From: a virus
Length of the DNA: 46,664 bases
Virus record (IMG/VR): IMGVR_UViG_3300042922_001023
Location: 1-46,664 of that record
Reading direction: 5' to 3' (one strand)
Shown: piece by piece, positions 1-7,442 of the stretch
Layout: each line of letters opens with the position of its first letter
Numbering within the stretch: position 1 is the first letter of the stretch
Program-made: the position numbers and the translations under genes
Notes under the pieces: model-generated
Told to the model about the DNA's origin: nothing
Seen by the model: only the letters and a program-made list of their open reading frames with translations
The model's database searches: none

Positions 1-43
1 ATAGAGAAACATACACTCTTACTTGCTGCTTAATCACAACTTT

Positions 44-79
44 AAAAAACCAGCTGATAACCAAGTGGCAATCAGCTGG
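44..79 (-). terminator. Rho-independent terminator, minus orientation
   Basis: A perfect 9-bp stem (50-58 with 71-79) encloses a 12-nt loop. Read on the minus strand it is followed by six T residues. It would stop leftward transcription leaving the window; no minus-strand gene lies between it and the amidase, so it may catch read-through from the lysis end of the late operon. Confidence 0.6.
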
Positions 80-159
80 AAAAGTATTATTTTATTTCAT
101 TGTCCTCTTGACGGAGAGCGGTTCATTTATGCGGGGTTTTCTTTTGCAATATAATCCTA

Positions 160-188
160 TTCACAAATTAAGGTATCTGTAGTATTAT
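160..188 (+). promoter_or_regulatory. Sigma-A-type promoter for the small gene at 220
   Basis: TTCACA (160-165), a 17-bp spacer and TATTAT (183-188) lie about 30 bp before the start codon at 220. Hexamers and spacing fit a housekeeping promoter. Confidence 0.45.
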
Positions 189-219
189 GAAGACATAGAA
201 CAAATGTTTGCGAGGATGA

Positions 220-405
220 ATGGCTATGGATAAATATATATGTACCCTGGAAGTAAAGAGCTGTGAATACAAAGGGAATGACAAAACATGTCTGCTTGAT
301 AAACCGGGATGCAGCTTCCGTATGCAAGAGATGATAGAGATCAGCGAAAACAATAATCAACCTATTCAGAAGTCAAAGAAATGGTTTGAGGCATACATAA
401 AATAG
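220..405 (+). CDS. Small Cys-containing hypothetical protein
   Basis: A 61-residue soluble protein with Cys at positions 8, 15, 24 and 31 in the first half and a basic C-terminus. The Cys spacing could hold a metal, but I do not recognise the family. The purine-rich GCGAGG stretch ahead of the start serves as a modest ribosome binding site; a second in-frame Met two codons later is also possible. A promoter precedes it and a terminator follows, so it appears to be a one-gene unit. It sits with the other plus-strand cargo genes beyond the phage lysis module. Confidence 0.5.
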   Translation: MAMDKYICTLEVKSCEYKGNDKTCLLDKPGCSFRMQEMIEISENNNQPIQKSKKWFEAYIK

Positions 406-414
406 TTATACACA

Positions 415-439
415 CCGGTCCCGCCGGGGTTTTCTTTTT
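415..439 (+). terminator. Short GC-rich terminator
   Basis: CCGG-N5-CCGG (415-418 and 424-427) is followed by GG and a T-rich run. The stem is short but GC-only and lies just after the stop codon at 405. Its T-run merges into the next promoter's -35 box. Confidence 0.45.
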
Positions 440-466
440 GACAATATATGCTAATAGGATTATAAT
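438..466 (+). promoter_or_regulatory. Perfect consensus promoter for the Big2 gene
   Basis: TTGACA (438-443), 17-bp spacer, TATAAT (461-466): both hexamers match the sigma-A consensus exactly. It stands 42 bp ahead of the start at 509 and should be strong in the lysogen unless repressed. Confidence 0.8.
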
Positions 467-508
467 AAATGGTAATCATTACTAGGTGCTACAAAGAGGA
501 GGCAACAA

Positions 509-1309
509 ATGAAAAAACTTATATCAGTATTAATAATTACATTAATCTACATAACATTTATTACCCCGGGAATTACTTATGCCGCAACAATTAAGATAAA
601 TAAGAAATCTGCTATTGTAATTGAAGGCGATTACCTTTACTTAGAAATAACCGGAACAAAGAAAAAGGTTACATGGTCAAGTAATGATGAATATGTTGCA
701 ACCGTTTCAAAGAAGGGAAAAGTAACGACGGTTAGTGTCGGTAAGGCATCCATAACTGCTACTATCGGAAAGAAAAAGTATACATGTAAAGTAATAGTAA
801 TGCCAAATCTTGATCCGGATTACATGACTGACCGAGACATCGAAATAGCATTGGCAGAAAGGGACTACCTCGATAGGCTCGCTTCCGATACCCCAATAGT
901 TACTGCAATACCTACTCCTACTCCGTACGAATCTATAAATGATACATTGGACAGAATCAAAAAAATGAATAAATACGGCTTTGCTACAAGCGAAGAAATG
1001 GAAACCGAGATAGGAAAAGCATATATGGACTTCTGTAATGAATGGGTAAGTGAACACGAATTGAAAAACACTTATGATACTTCTGTTGTAAAGTCTATTT
1101 CAGATGACAAGCTATATCTTATAACCAATGTTGACAGCAGATATATTATTACCGGTGCTCTACTAAAACCAGAAAGCGGTACTATATATACCAACGGCGA
1201 GGTGCAATATCAATATCTGGAAAAGTTTGAGTATGACAACCAGAGCTATGATCAGAAGCAATATTTCTTTAGCCGCGCAGATTTGATAAAAGTCGGCGTC
1301 ATAAAATAG
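509..1309 (+). CDS. Secreted protein with Big2 (bacterial Ig-like) domain
   Basis: A 266-residue protein. Residues 1-25 form a signal peptide (KK, a hydrophobic core, then ITYAA as a plausible cleavage site). Residues about 27-95 are a Big2 immunoglobulin-like domain, recognisable by the pattern VTWSSND, VATVSKKGKVT and GKASITATIG. A Thr/Pro linker (near residue 130) leads to a C-terminal domain of about 130 residues that I do not recognise. Big2 domains are common in cell-surface adhesion proteins. An AGAGGAGGCAAC ribosome binding site lies just before the ATG. The perfect promoter upstream suggests expression from the prophage or host state, so it may be lysogenic-conversion cargo or a host surface protein. 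Confidence 0.75.
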   Translation: MKKLISVLIITLIYITFITPGITYAATIKINKKSAIVIEGDYLYLEITGTKKKVTWSSNDEYVATVSKKGKVTTVSVGKASITATIGKKKYTCKVIVMPNLDPDYMTDRDIEIALAERDYLDRLASDTPIVTAIPTPTPYESINDTLDRIKKMNKYGFATSEEMETEIGKAYMDFCNEWVSEHELKNTYDTSVVKSISDDKLYLITNVDSRYIITGALLKPESGTIYTNGEVQYQYLEKFEYDNQSYDQKQYFFSRADLIKVGVIK

Positions 1310-1391
1310 TCGCACAATATCACTTATATATACCCCGGCTGTTGACTGGTGAAAAGAGACCTTACATCATACACAGAAAATAGGATAAATA

Positions 1392-1420
1392 TTGACATTA
1401 TCCTCCATGTGCATCATACT
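1392..1420 (+). promoter_or_regulatory. Promoter with overlapping dyad, for nuclease lipoprotein
   Basis: TTGACA (1392-1397), 17-bp spacer and CATACT (1415-1420) precede the TTG start at 1460. The -35 box lies inside a dyad, GGATAA-N9-TTATCC (1383-1403), which could be an operator for an unknown regulator. Confidence 0.5.
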
Positions 1421-1459
1421 TTTAATCATGATATAATAACACACGAAGGAGATGAGAAA

Positions 1460-2458
1460 TTGAGAAACAAAAAGATACTAGGTGCATTAGTAATATTCGT
1501 TTTGGTATTCACATTAATGGCATGTACACAGGGCACAACGTCCTCTGAACCAAATAGCAATACTTTAACAGAAACACCAATAATCACTGAATCACCGACC
1601 GAAGTCATAACGGAAGCACTAAAGGATGTAACTCCAACAACTGCTCCTTCTAAAGAACCCACGAAGGAACCAGTCAAAAAGCCAGTTAAAAGCGACAGTA
1701 GCTCCAAGACAACATATGAATATGCCGGTAATACATATAAAATTATCGAGGTTGACGGCGGGGATTTATCAGGCGACAGGCAATCTAATGTTGCCGTAGA
1801 TATTGGATTTGGAGATCGTGAATATTGGGCATTGACCAACAAACACGGTCAGCTTGTTTATGTAATTACTGATGAAATTATTCTTCAAGATGACAGCACA
1901 GAGCCAGTCAATTCCGATGGAAGATACTACAATGATGAAGCAAAGGTTCCAGGTGTTGAAAATGATAATTTAGATGAAGGCCATGTGATTGCTGATTCCC
2001 TTGGTGGTGTATCCAATGCATATAATATAACACCTCAAGATAGTACGCTTAACCGTCACGGCGATCAGGCTTATATGGAAAAGGTAATTCGTGATGCTGG
2101 AGGGTGTGAGGATTTTCTAGCAACCATAACATATCCAGATACTAAAACTCAGACACCCTCACATTATCATTATGAATATGTGTTAAATGGTGAAAGTATA
2201 GTAGATGATTTTGACAATGTAAATCCTGATGAAGTCAATGCTTCTTTGATACAGGCTCCGACAAAGACACCCAGTAAAGATAAAAAGAATGATATCGTCA
2301 AAGAAAAAAATGATCTATCAAAGGTTGATACAAACGGAAATGGAAAAGTTACAATTGCCGAAGCGAAAGCTGCCGGTTACAAAATGCCGATATACTCCGA
2401 TCATTGGTTGTATCAATACATGGATGACCGAGACGGTGATGGTGTAGTTGGTGAATAG
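1460..2458 (+). CDS. Secreted DNA/RNA non-specific endonuclease lipoprotein
   Basis: A 332-residue lipoprotein. The TTG at 1460 is chosen because it follows GAAGGAGATGAG and starts a proper signal peptide with lipobox LMAC (Cys22); a longer ATG reading from 1349 would bury that signal. Residues 23-75 are a Thr/Ser/Pro/Lys linker. Residues about 80-270 resemble the Endonuclease_NS_2 family: GHVIADSLGG stands where the DRGH motif is expected, with YNITPQ holding the metal-coordinating Asn. The C-terminus has EF-hand-like motifs DTNGNGKVT and DDRDGDGVVGE, similar to Excalibur tails but with Gly in place of the usual Cys. It probably degrades extracellular nucleic acid at the cell surface, for DNA uptake, nutrition or exclusion. 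Confidence 0.78.
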   Translation: MRNKKILGALVIFVLVFTLMACTQGTTSSEPNSNTLTETPIITESPTEVITEALKDVTPTTAPSKEPTKEPVKKPVKSDSSSKTTYEYAGNTYKIIEVDGGDLSGDRQSNVAVDIGFGDREYWALTNKHGQLVYVITDEIILQDDSTEPVNSDGRYYNDEAKVPGVENDNLDEGHVIADSLGGVSNAYNITPQDSTLNRHGDQAYMEKVIRDAGGCEDFLATITYPDTKTQTPSHYHYEYVLNGESIVDDFDNVNPDEVNASLIQAPTKTPSKDKKNDIVKEKNDLSKVDTNGNGKVTIAEAKAAGYKMPIYSDHWLYQYMDDRDGDGVVGE

Positions 2459-2481
2459 TAATTCATATTAAGTTAAATATA

Positions 2482-2512
2482 CCCTGAGCCAATTAAGCTC
2501 AGGGGCTTATTA
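2482..2512 (+). terminator. Strong rho-independent terminator
   Basis: Perfect 8-bp stem CCCTGAGC/GCTCAGGG (2482-2489, 2497-2504) followed by a T-rich tail. It ends the nuclease lipoprotein transcript. Confidence 0.8.
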
Positions 2513-2600
2513 TTGTAAAGTATCCATACAAAATAGACTTTATGGTTTATCCTTCATAGTACAATCATATACTGCTAATATAAATGTCCGGAGGCATGCG

Positions 2601-2786
2601 ATGAATAGCGCATTGATTTTACTCTGTGGTATAGCTGTATGCTCGTTGTCGGGCTGGCTGGTGCATGATATATTAAATGATGATGTTTATCAACCAACTG
2701 AATCACCTACTCATACTGAAGAAGACAAAAAACCTCCACGCTTCGAAATTATCAGTTCGATTTATGATAATAAAAGTGCAAAATAA
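2601..2786 (+). CDS. Small membrane-anchored hypothetical protein
   Basis: A 61-residue protein with one N-terminal hydrophobic segment (residues 4-24), then a charged, Pro/Thr-containing tail. A clear ribosome binding site (CCGGAGGC) precedes the ATG and a terminator follows, which supports a real gene despite its size. It may be anchored in the membrane with the tail outside. The family is not recognised. It is the last plus-strand gene before the leftward lysis genes. Confidence 0.55.
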   Translation: MNSALILLCGIAVCSLSGWLVHDILNDDVYQPTESPTHTEEDKKPPRFEIISSIYDNKSAK

Positions 2787-2794
2787 TAAATTAG

Positions 2795-2826
2795 CCCCGT
2801 ACAGATATTGTATGGGGTTATTGCTT
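2795..2826. terminator. Convergent terminator between cargo and lysis genes
   Basis: CCCCGTACA (2795-2803) pairs with TGTATGGGG (2809-2817), one G-T wobble, followed by a T-rich tail on the plus strand; the minus strand also has AT-rich flanks. It lies between convergent genes and may serve both. Confidence 0.6.
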
Positions 2827-2871
2827 ATGTCTATGGTTTTATATCTGCTAACAGGACGAAGCCAGGCAAGC

Positions 2872-3750
2872 CTAAAATTCTTTCAGCTTGGTTATCGTCT
2901 TTGCGCCTGCTCTATCTCCGGAGTCTTTGCCGTCTTTATTCCACCCCAAGAGATTCCATAGCTCATGTACTCCATTCTCGGTATTGGCACCGTAAGCACC
3001 ATCAACCTTAAGAACTGTTTTACTACCAAGCGCTCTCAAGGCTTTATTAGCCCTAATCTGCAGCCACATCACATCATTGACAGAAGATTTTTTACTGATC
3101 GTAAAGGTTGGCACTGTCAGTGTTGACAGGATGTAATTATTGATCCCTTCTGCTATTTCCTCAGAACACTCTTGCCAATAATCTTCCTGGGTGATCATCG
3201 TTTCAACTTCATGCTGATTAGTCATAAAGGCGCATTCACAAAGGATAGCTGCCTTAGTACCAAGGTTCTTGCAATTACACATTGCCAGAGCCTGAGTCTT
3301 TACCCCTCGATTGGTCTGTTTAGTCCCTTTGATCATCTCGGACAGTACATACCCTGCCATGGTCAGAGAATCTCCTACTCTAGCCGGATCGTTATGTATC
3401 AGCACCTCGGTACCGTTTCCGGAGTTATACTTTACTCCATCTCCGAAAGCATTAAGGTGGATGCTGACAGAGTAATCACACTTCGCATTTTTAATAAGTC
3501 TCTGCCGATCGGAAAGGCTGACATCTAAATCATCTGTTACTATCCCATCATCCCAGGCTGATTTTGCTACGGCATAACCCATGCCGATAAGATTATCGTA
3601 CAGCCGCTTGCAGATATATGTATTGATCCAATGCTCTCGGACCTGTGTGCCATTTTTATATGGACCGATATCTTTCGTAAGTTTACATGTCCGCTTGCCT
3701 GCAGTATTGGATCCATGCCCAGAGTCTACTGCTATCTTAATTTGCGCCAT
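2872..3750 (-). CDS. N-acetylmuramoyl-L-alanine amidase endolysin (Amidase_3)
   Basis: A 292-residue phage endolysin that cuts the amide bond between MurNAc and L-Ala in peptidoglycan. Residues 1-200 are an Amidase_3 zinc hydrolase: DSGHGSNTAG has the first His ligand, SIHLNAF the second, and LCECAFMTN the catalytic Glu. Residues about 205-290 resemble a peptidoglycan-binding repeat (VDGAYGANTENGVHELW). There is no signal peptide, so release depends on the holin next door. The ATG at 3750 is preferred over an upstream in-frame GTG because AAGGAAGGTG sits 8 nt ahead of it. The start overlaps the holin 3' end by 14 bp, which implies translational coupling. Confidence 0.9.
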   Translation of the reverse strand: MAQIKIAVDSGHGSNTAGKRTCKLTKDIGPYKNGTQVREHWINTYICKRLYDNLIGMGYAVAKSAWDDGIVTDDLDVSLSDRQRLIKNAKCDYSVSIHLNAFGDGVKYNSGNGTEVLIHNDPARVGDSLTMAGYVLSEMIKGTKQTNRGVKTQALAMCNCKNLGTKAAILCECAFMTNQHEVETMITQEDYWQECSEEIAEGINNYILSTLTVPTFTISKKSSVNDVMWLQIRANKALRALGSKTVLKVDGAYGANTENGVHELWNLLGWNKDGKDSGDRAGAKTITKLKEF

Positions 3751-4183
3751 TCTGATCACCTTCCTTGCTTCTCAACATATCGATAGCCTTGATTATTACC
3801 CCTGGAATAGGAATTCCCATAATACCGGCATTCTCAACGATCGAGATTAATTCGTTAATTATAAATCCAATAATTACGGCAGTTCTGATATACTCAACTC
3901 CTAAGGCAATATCCAATCTAAACGCAATCAATACGAATAATAGCGATACACCTTTTCGGCACAGCCCTTTCCATGCGCTCCATGAGCTCAATGCACCATT
4001 CTCAGATTTTCCAGACTTTTTCCATATTGCAGCAATCATCAGTCCCATAACAAAATCGATGCCCATCATAATCATCAATGTCACCAAATCATTAGTCCAT
4101 CCTCCGAATAGATTTGCAATAAAGCTGCCGATTGCACCTATAATACTTATTGAGGTTGCTTTTACTAGCGTTGCTTTTTCCAT
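3737..4183 (-). CDS. Phage holin (holin_4_1 / TcdE-type)
   Basis: A 148-residue membrane protein with about four hydrophobic segments and the layout of the toxin-secretion/phage-lysis holin family (Phage_holin_4_1). The conserved-looking segments are LMIMMGIDFVMGLMIA near residue 40, the basic loop WSAWKGLCRKG, and the C-terminal NELISIVENAGIMGIPIP. It should form pores that release the endolysin. The start at 4183 follows AAAGGATGG; an upstream Met would lack a binding site. It overlaps the amidase and the two form the lysis cassette. Confidence 0.88.
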   Translation of the reverse strand: MEKATLVKATSISIIGAIGSFIANLFGGWTNDLVTLMIMMGIDFVMGLMIAAIWKKSGKSENGALSSWSAWKGLCRKGVSLLFVLIAFRLDIALGVEYIRTAVIIGFIINELISIVENAGIMGIPIPGVIIKAIDMLRSKEGDQNGAN

Positions 4184-4203
4184 ATTAATACCATCCTTTT
4201 CGC

Positions 4204-4229
4204 ATAAAAATAGCACCCTTCCGGATGCT
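4204..4229 (-). terminator. Terminator between tail and lysis genes
   Basis: On the minus strand GCATCC-GGAA-GGGTGC is followed by TATTTTT. It lies directly after the 47-residue gene and would partly separate tail-fibre transcription from the lysis cassette, leaving lysis dependent on read-through or another signal. Confidence 0.65.
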
Positions 4230-4373
4230 TTATTTATTAATCATCGACACAAGCTCATTGTACTGTGGTTCAATAATTCTGTCATTTAACAAGAAGACAT
4301 CAAGCTTGTTAAGCATATCATCTTTCTCGTAATTACCAGATGTGATAAGCTTCTTACATAAAGTATACGTCAT
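4230..4373 (-). CDS. Short XkdX-like phage protein
   Basis: A 47-residue protein, shorter than common ORF cut-offs. It begins MTYTLCKKLITSGNYEKDDM and ends in a helical acidic stretch. Small proteins of this shape (a short hydrophobic start, then NYEKDDM and IIEPQYNEL-type segments) sit between the tail fibre/XkdW gene and the lysis genes in PBSX-like phages (XkdX position). A GGGGGTG ribosome binding site precedes the ATG, and it lies 3 bp downstream of the previous gene. Function unknown; the family match rests on position and general resemblance. Confidence 0.6.
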   Translation of the reverse strand: MTYTLCKKLITSGNYEKDDMLNKLDVFLLNDRIIEPQYNELVSMINK

Positions 4374-4376
4374 GTT

Positions 4377-4700
4377 TTACACCCCCATTTCTTTCAGTGA
4401 CATTCTATAATCTAAATCGATTATATATTCTGTTAGCGTGAAGTTCTCACTATTGATACGTGCAATCTCTTCCGCTTCTGTAGGATTACGAGGGATTTCT
4501 GTAACTCCATTTTCCTGGTAGAATATTCCAGCAATAAATTTATTACCAATATTAACTGGGTATAGAGTAGTATCAACAGCAATAGCATCATCACCATAAG
4601 TGAGCCTAGCCAAATCGTTTGCAACAGTATAGTTGTCACAAACGACGATATTTTGAATTACTCCTTCATTGATTAAACTGAAAATTTGATTAATCCACAT
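4377..4700 (-). CDS. Tail-fibre-associated hypothetical protein (XkdW position)
   Basis: A 107-residue soluble protein. The middle (LYPVNIGNKFIAGIFYQENG) looks like a small beta-rich domain and the C-terminus is acidic and helical. It follows the large tail fibre gene by 16 bp and matches the XkdW position in PBSX-type phages. It could be a tail-fibre chaperone or an accessory structural protein; sequence alone does not decide. Confidence 0.65.
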   Translation of the reverse strand: MWINQIFSLINEGVIQNIVVCDNYTVANDLARLTYGDDAIAVDTTLYPVNIGNKFIAGIFYQENGVTEIPRNPTEAEEIARINSENFTLTEYIIDLDYRMSLKEMGV

Positions 4701-4716
4701 TATCTTATCTCCTTTC

Positions 4717-6462
4717 TTATTGTGCTGCCCATCTGATAATAACTACACCTGAACCACCTTTTACACTTCGCCATGAGTAGTCACCTTGATATTCTTGACC
4801 AGCACTACCAGCTCCGCCACCAGTGTTAGGTGTACCTACAACACCTTGAGATTGCCACATGCAACTACCTCTACCACCGCCACCAGCACCTCCTGCTCCT
4901 GGACCCCCTACTGTTCCTCCAGCAGGAGCATATCCACCACCGCCACCGCCAGCATATAACGTGTTTCCAGCTTCAGAAAAAGCCCTAGTCGTTGCTCCTT
5001 GACCAGCACCACCTGCAGCATAACTAGGAGTACCTCCGTATGGAGTTCCATTATATGTTGCACCAGTTCCAGCACTTCCATCAGAACCACCTACACCACA
5101 AACAAAAGTTACATTAGTACCAGACATACCGCCACCACCGCCACCAGAGCCACCACTTGCACCAAAAGCGTCACCATTGTTTCCAAGTGTTGGTGCATTA
5201 CCTCCTGCCGCAGAGTATGTCGAACCATTAATAACTACTGACGATGTGCCACCTGTGCCTCCTGTCGCGACTCCTGGGGTTTTCTCTCCTCCTGCCCCAA
5301 CAGTAACGGCAACGGAAGAACCAGGAGTGCAAGAGACGTTCTTTTGTGTTTTAGTGTAGCCACCACCTGGAGCGCCATAGGCATGAAAGTAATTTCCGCC
5401 ACCATTTGTTGAGCCGTTCGCAGTACCACCACCACCGCCTACGAGGAATATATCAACTAATCTGACACCTCCTGGAACTGCCCATGTTTGTGAGGAAGTG
5501 AGTACTACTTGACCTGCGTCTACTGACGTAGCTGCCGTGGCTACCTGTGTATCCCAGTAATCCGTCCAAGCCCCATCATTATTGTGCAAGAATACTCGGT
5601 AGTAGTATGCTGTCCCTGGAGATAGCCCCGTATCTACAAAAGTTCCTCCAGCAGTTAACCAGGAGCCAATCAGGATAGTTCCATCATTATACGCTGTGGG
5701 CCAGCTACCTGCTTTTCTAACCAAATAAACAGCACGAACAGGGTCAGGGGATGCCGTGTATGTAAGCGTAATACTCGTAGATGACCTTGTTGATATAGCA
5801 AGGGTAAGGGGGGTACAACATGTCTCTCTTGTAGCCTGCTGACTTTCATTTGTGTTCCATACACCATCTGCGTTAGCAACAAAAGCTCTTACATAGTACC
5901 TTGTACCTCCGGATAACCCTGTAATCATTGTGTTTGTGGCTCCCCCATAGTACCAAACTGTGCCGTCAGAAGGGGACGTAGGGTAGCTACCCTGTTTATA
6001 CACAATTCTTACACCAGCGTAGGTTCCTGCTGGAGCTGTCCAAACAACAGATAAACTACCAGGAGTATTGGCAACATACCCTGCTTGTAGACCAGTGACA
6101 GGGTTTGATACAGTAGCTTTTGATGCTCTAGCACCTATAGGGGCTGGATTGTAGTACACCTTTGTTCCACTTGTGTTTGTTGCCTTTGCAAATGCCCTAA
6201 CACAGTAAGTTGTTCCACCTGTTAACCCCGTAAGCGTGGTTGAAAGCACACCCTTTTCCACAAATATTGCTGTACCATCTGTAGGAGAAGTGGGGTATTC
6301 TCCAATTTTGTATACAATCACCACACCTTTATATAGCTTACTAGTTGGCTGTGCCCAGCTGATAGTCAAACTCCCTGGTGTATTAGCTACAGCACTTGCA
6401 GATAGGCTTGATACTTGGTCAGTATAAATCTTAGCTCCTCTTGGAAAACCATTTACAATCAT
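4717..6462 (-). CDS. Tail fibre with FN3 repeats and glycine-rich tip
   Basis: A 581-residue protein. Residues about 17-310 hold three fibronectin type III repeats, each ending in a G-(T/R)-x-Y-x-V/R-R-A/V-F strand (GGTTYCVRAF, GGTRYYVRAF, GTAYYYRVF). Residues about 318-581 form a glycine-rich domain: it begins WAVPGGVRLVDIFLVGGGGG, continues with many GGAGG runs, and ends GGSGVVIIRW. This architecture is typical of phage tail tips and fibres that contact host surface polysaccharide or protein. The glycine-rich part likely forms an elongated trimeric tip. It is the probable receptor-binding protein, with the two small downstream genes as accessories. Confidence 0.85.
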   Translation of the reverse strand: MIVNGFPRGAKIYTDQVSSLSASAVANTPGSLTISWAQPTSKLYKGVVIVYKIGEYPTSPTDGTAIFVEKGVLSTTLTGLTGGTTYCVRAFAKATNTSGTKVYYNPAPIGARASKATVSNPVTGLQAGYVANTPGSLSVVWTAPAGTYAGVRIVYKQGSYPTSPSDGTVWYYGGATNTMITGLSGGTRYYVRAFVANADGVWNTNESQQATRETCCTPLTLAISTRSSTSITLTYTASPDPVRAVYLVRKAGSWPTAYNDGTILIGSWLTAGGTFVDTGLSPGTAYYYRVFLHNNDGAWTDYWDTQVATAATSVDAGQVVLTSSQTWAVPGGVRLVDIFLVGGGGGTANGSTNGGGNYFHAYGAPGGGYTKTQKNVSCTPGSSVAVTVGAGGEKTPGVATGGTGGTSSVVINGSTYSAAGGNAPTLGNNGDAFGASGGSGGGGGGMSGTNVTFVCGVGGSDGSAGTGATYNGTPYGGTPSYAAGGAGQGATTRAFSEAGNTLYAGGGGGGYAPAGGTVGGPGAGGAGGGGRGSCMWQSQGVVGTPNTGGGAGSAGQEYQGDYSWRSVKGGSGVVIIRWAAQ

Positions 6463-6472
6463 CTAATCACCC

Positions 6473-6901
6473 CTAACCTAAGATTAAAACTGTGAGCGGA
6501 ATAGCCACTGTTGGTTTAGTATCAAAAGCCTTCATGGTAATTGTACCAGCCCCTTGAGCTGAGCAATGTAGTTGAGCATCAACCGCCGCAGCGTATTCGG
6601 CTGCTGATGCCCCTGAGCCAACTGTCACATAGATATTGTTACTTGCTGTGACCTCAGGAACACTTACAGTTTGAGTAAAAGGGGCTGATGTACCTGACCA
6701 TCCAGCAACTGTAAGAGTAACATTTTTAACAACAGATGGACCTGCCTTTCCGTTTGCCGTTTCTAGTGCCTGATTTGTATTATCCTGTAGATCCTTTAAC
6801 ACTTCGTCTAAAATATCAGCGTTATCATTAAACGGATCCGGCATCGCATTATCTATCAAAAGCTCAGGCTTTTTAAATCCAAAATTCGAAGTATATTTCA
6901 T
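6473..6901 (-). CDS. Tail-fibre/baseplate adaptor hypothetical protein
   Basis: A 142-residue protein. Residues 1-60 (FGFKKPELLIDNAMPDPFND, then a coiled-coil-like helix) look like the N-terminal attachment region of phage tail fibres. The remainder is Thr/Val/Ala-rich beta sequence such as TLTVAGWSG. It lies between the baseplate gene at 6915 and the FN3 fibre, so it probably joins the fibre to the baseplate or is a short fibre itself. Confidence 0.65.
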   Translation of the reverse strand: MKYTSNFGFKKPELLIDNAMPDPFNDNADILDEVLKDLQDNTNQALETANGKAGPSVVKNVTLTVAGWSGTSAPFTQTVSVPEVTASNNIYVTVGSGASAAEYAAAVDAQLHCSAQGAGTITMKAFDTKPTVAIPLTVLILG

Positions 6902-6914
6902 CTAATCTCATCTC

Positions 6915-7442
6915 CTATTCTGTTGCTAGTTGGTACCATGTCTTATCTGCCACATCTCCCCATAAGCGAGAGGATATATCAATCCATCTCCGGTAGGTAT
7001 ATTCAAAGGTATAACTCAGGTGTGCTGGCTTAATCTCATCAATAGTCAGAACCAAATCGCCCATGTTAGCTGGGATTCCCTTGGTACCGACAAACTTTAT
7101 TATAAAGCTATTACCCGCAGCATTCTCAATTACTTCAACCTCACCATTGCTGTAAGCCGCTGCTGTATCAATAATCATCTGTTTGGTAGTGGTGCCGATT
7201 CCTCTTATTTTCGCCTTAATTCGCTCTCTTCGGAATTCATCCGACTTACTTACATCCACCTTCAAGCCGTATATTTTTTCATATCGATTTAACAGGCTTG
7301 TTGCAGTGTCAACAAAGCATTGGTCAATTGTCTCGCCAAAGTTATCAGCAAGATTGTTAATATCCGCAGACAATATGCTTTGTAGATTTTGCATTGTAGT
7401 ATTGTCTAGGTAGTAATCCGGGAGCAGTTTCATCAAATCCAA
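6915..7442 (-). CDS. Baseplate/tail protein, YmfQ-like (XkdU)
   Basis: A 175-residue protein with the look of the YmfQ/DUF2313 tail family. The N-terminus (LLPDYYLDNTTMQNLQSIL) matches the usual L-L-P-x-Y-Y start, and YGLKVD, FRRERIKAKIRGIGT and the C-terminal PAHLSYTFEYTYR are typical. These proteins attach to baseplate J and begin the fibre-attachment region. The gene abuts the baseplate J gene (7443), so they are probably co-translated. Confidence 0.85.
   Translation of the reverse strand: MDLMKLLPDYYLDNTTMQNLQSILSADINNLADNFGETIDQCFVDTATSLLNRYEKIYGLKVDVSKSDEFRRERIKAKIRGIGTTTKQMIIDTAAAYSNGEVEVIENAAGNSFIIKFVGTKGIPANMGDLVLTIDEIKPAHLSYTFEYTYRRWIDISSRLWGDVADKTWYQLATE

Noticed and set aside
4840-5450. 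Repetitive plus-strand sequence (CCACCACC, CCTCCA runs) as a CRISPR or microsatellite
   Set aside because: Repeats have no constant unit or spacers and are the codons of the glycine-rich tail-fibre domain on the minus strand.
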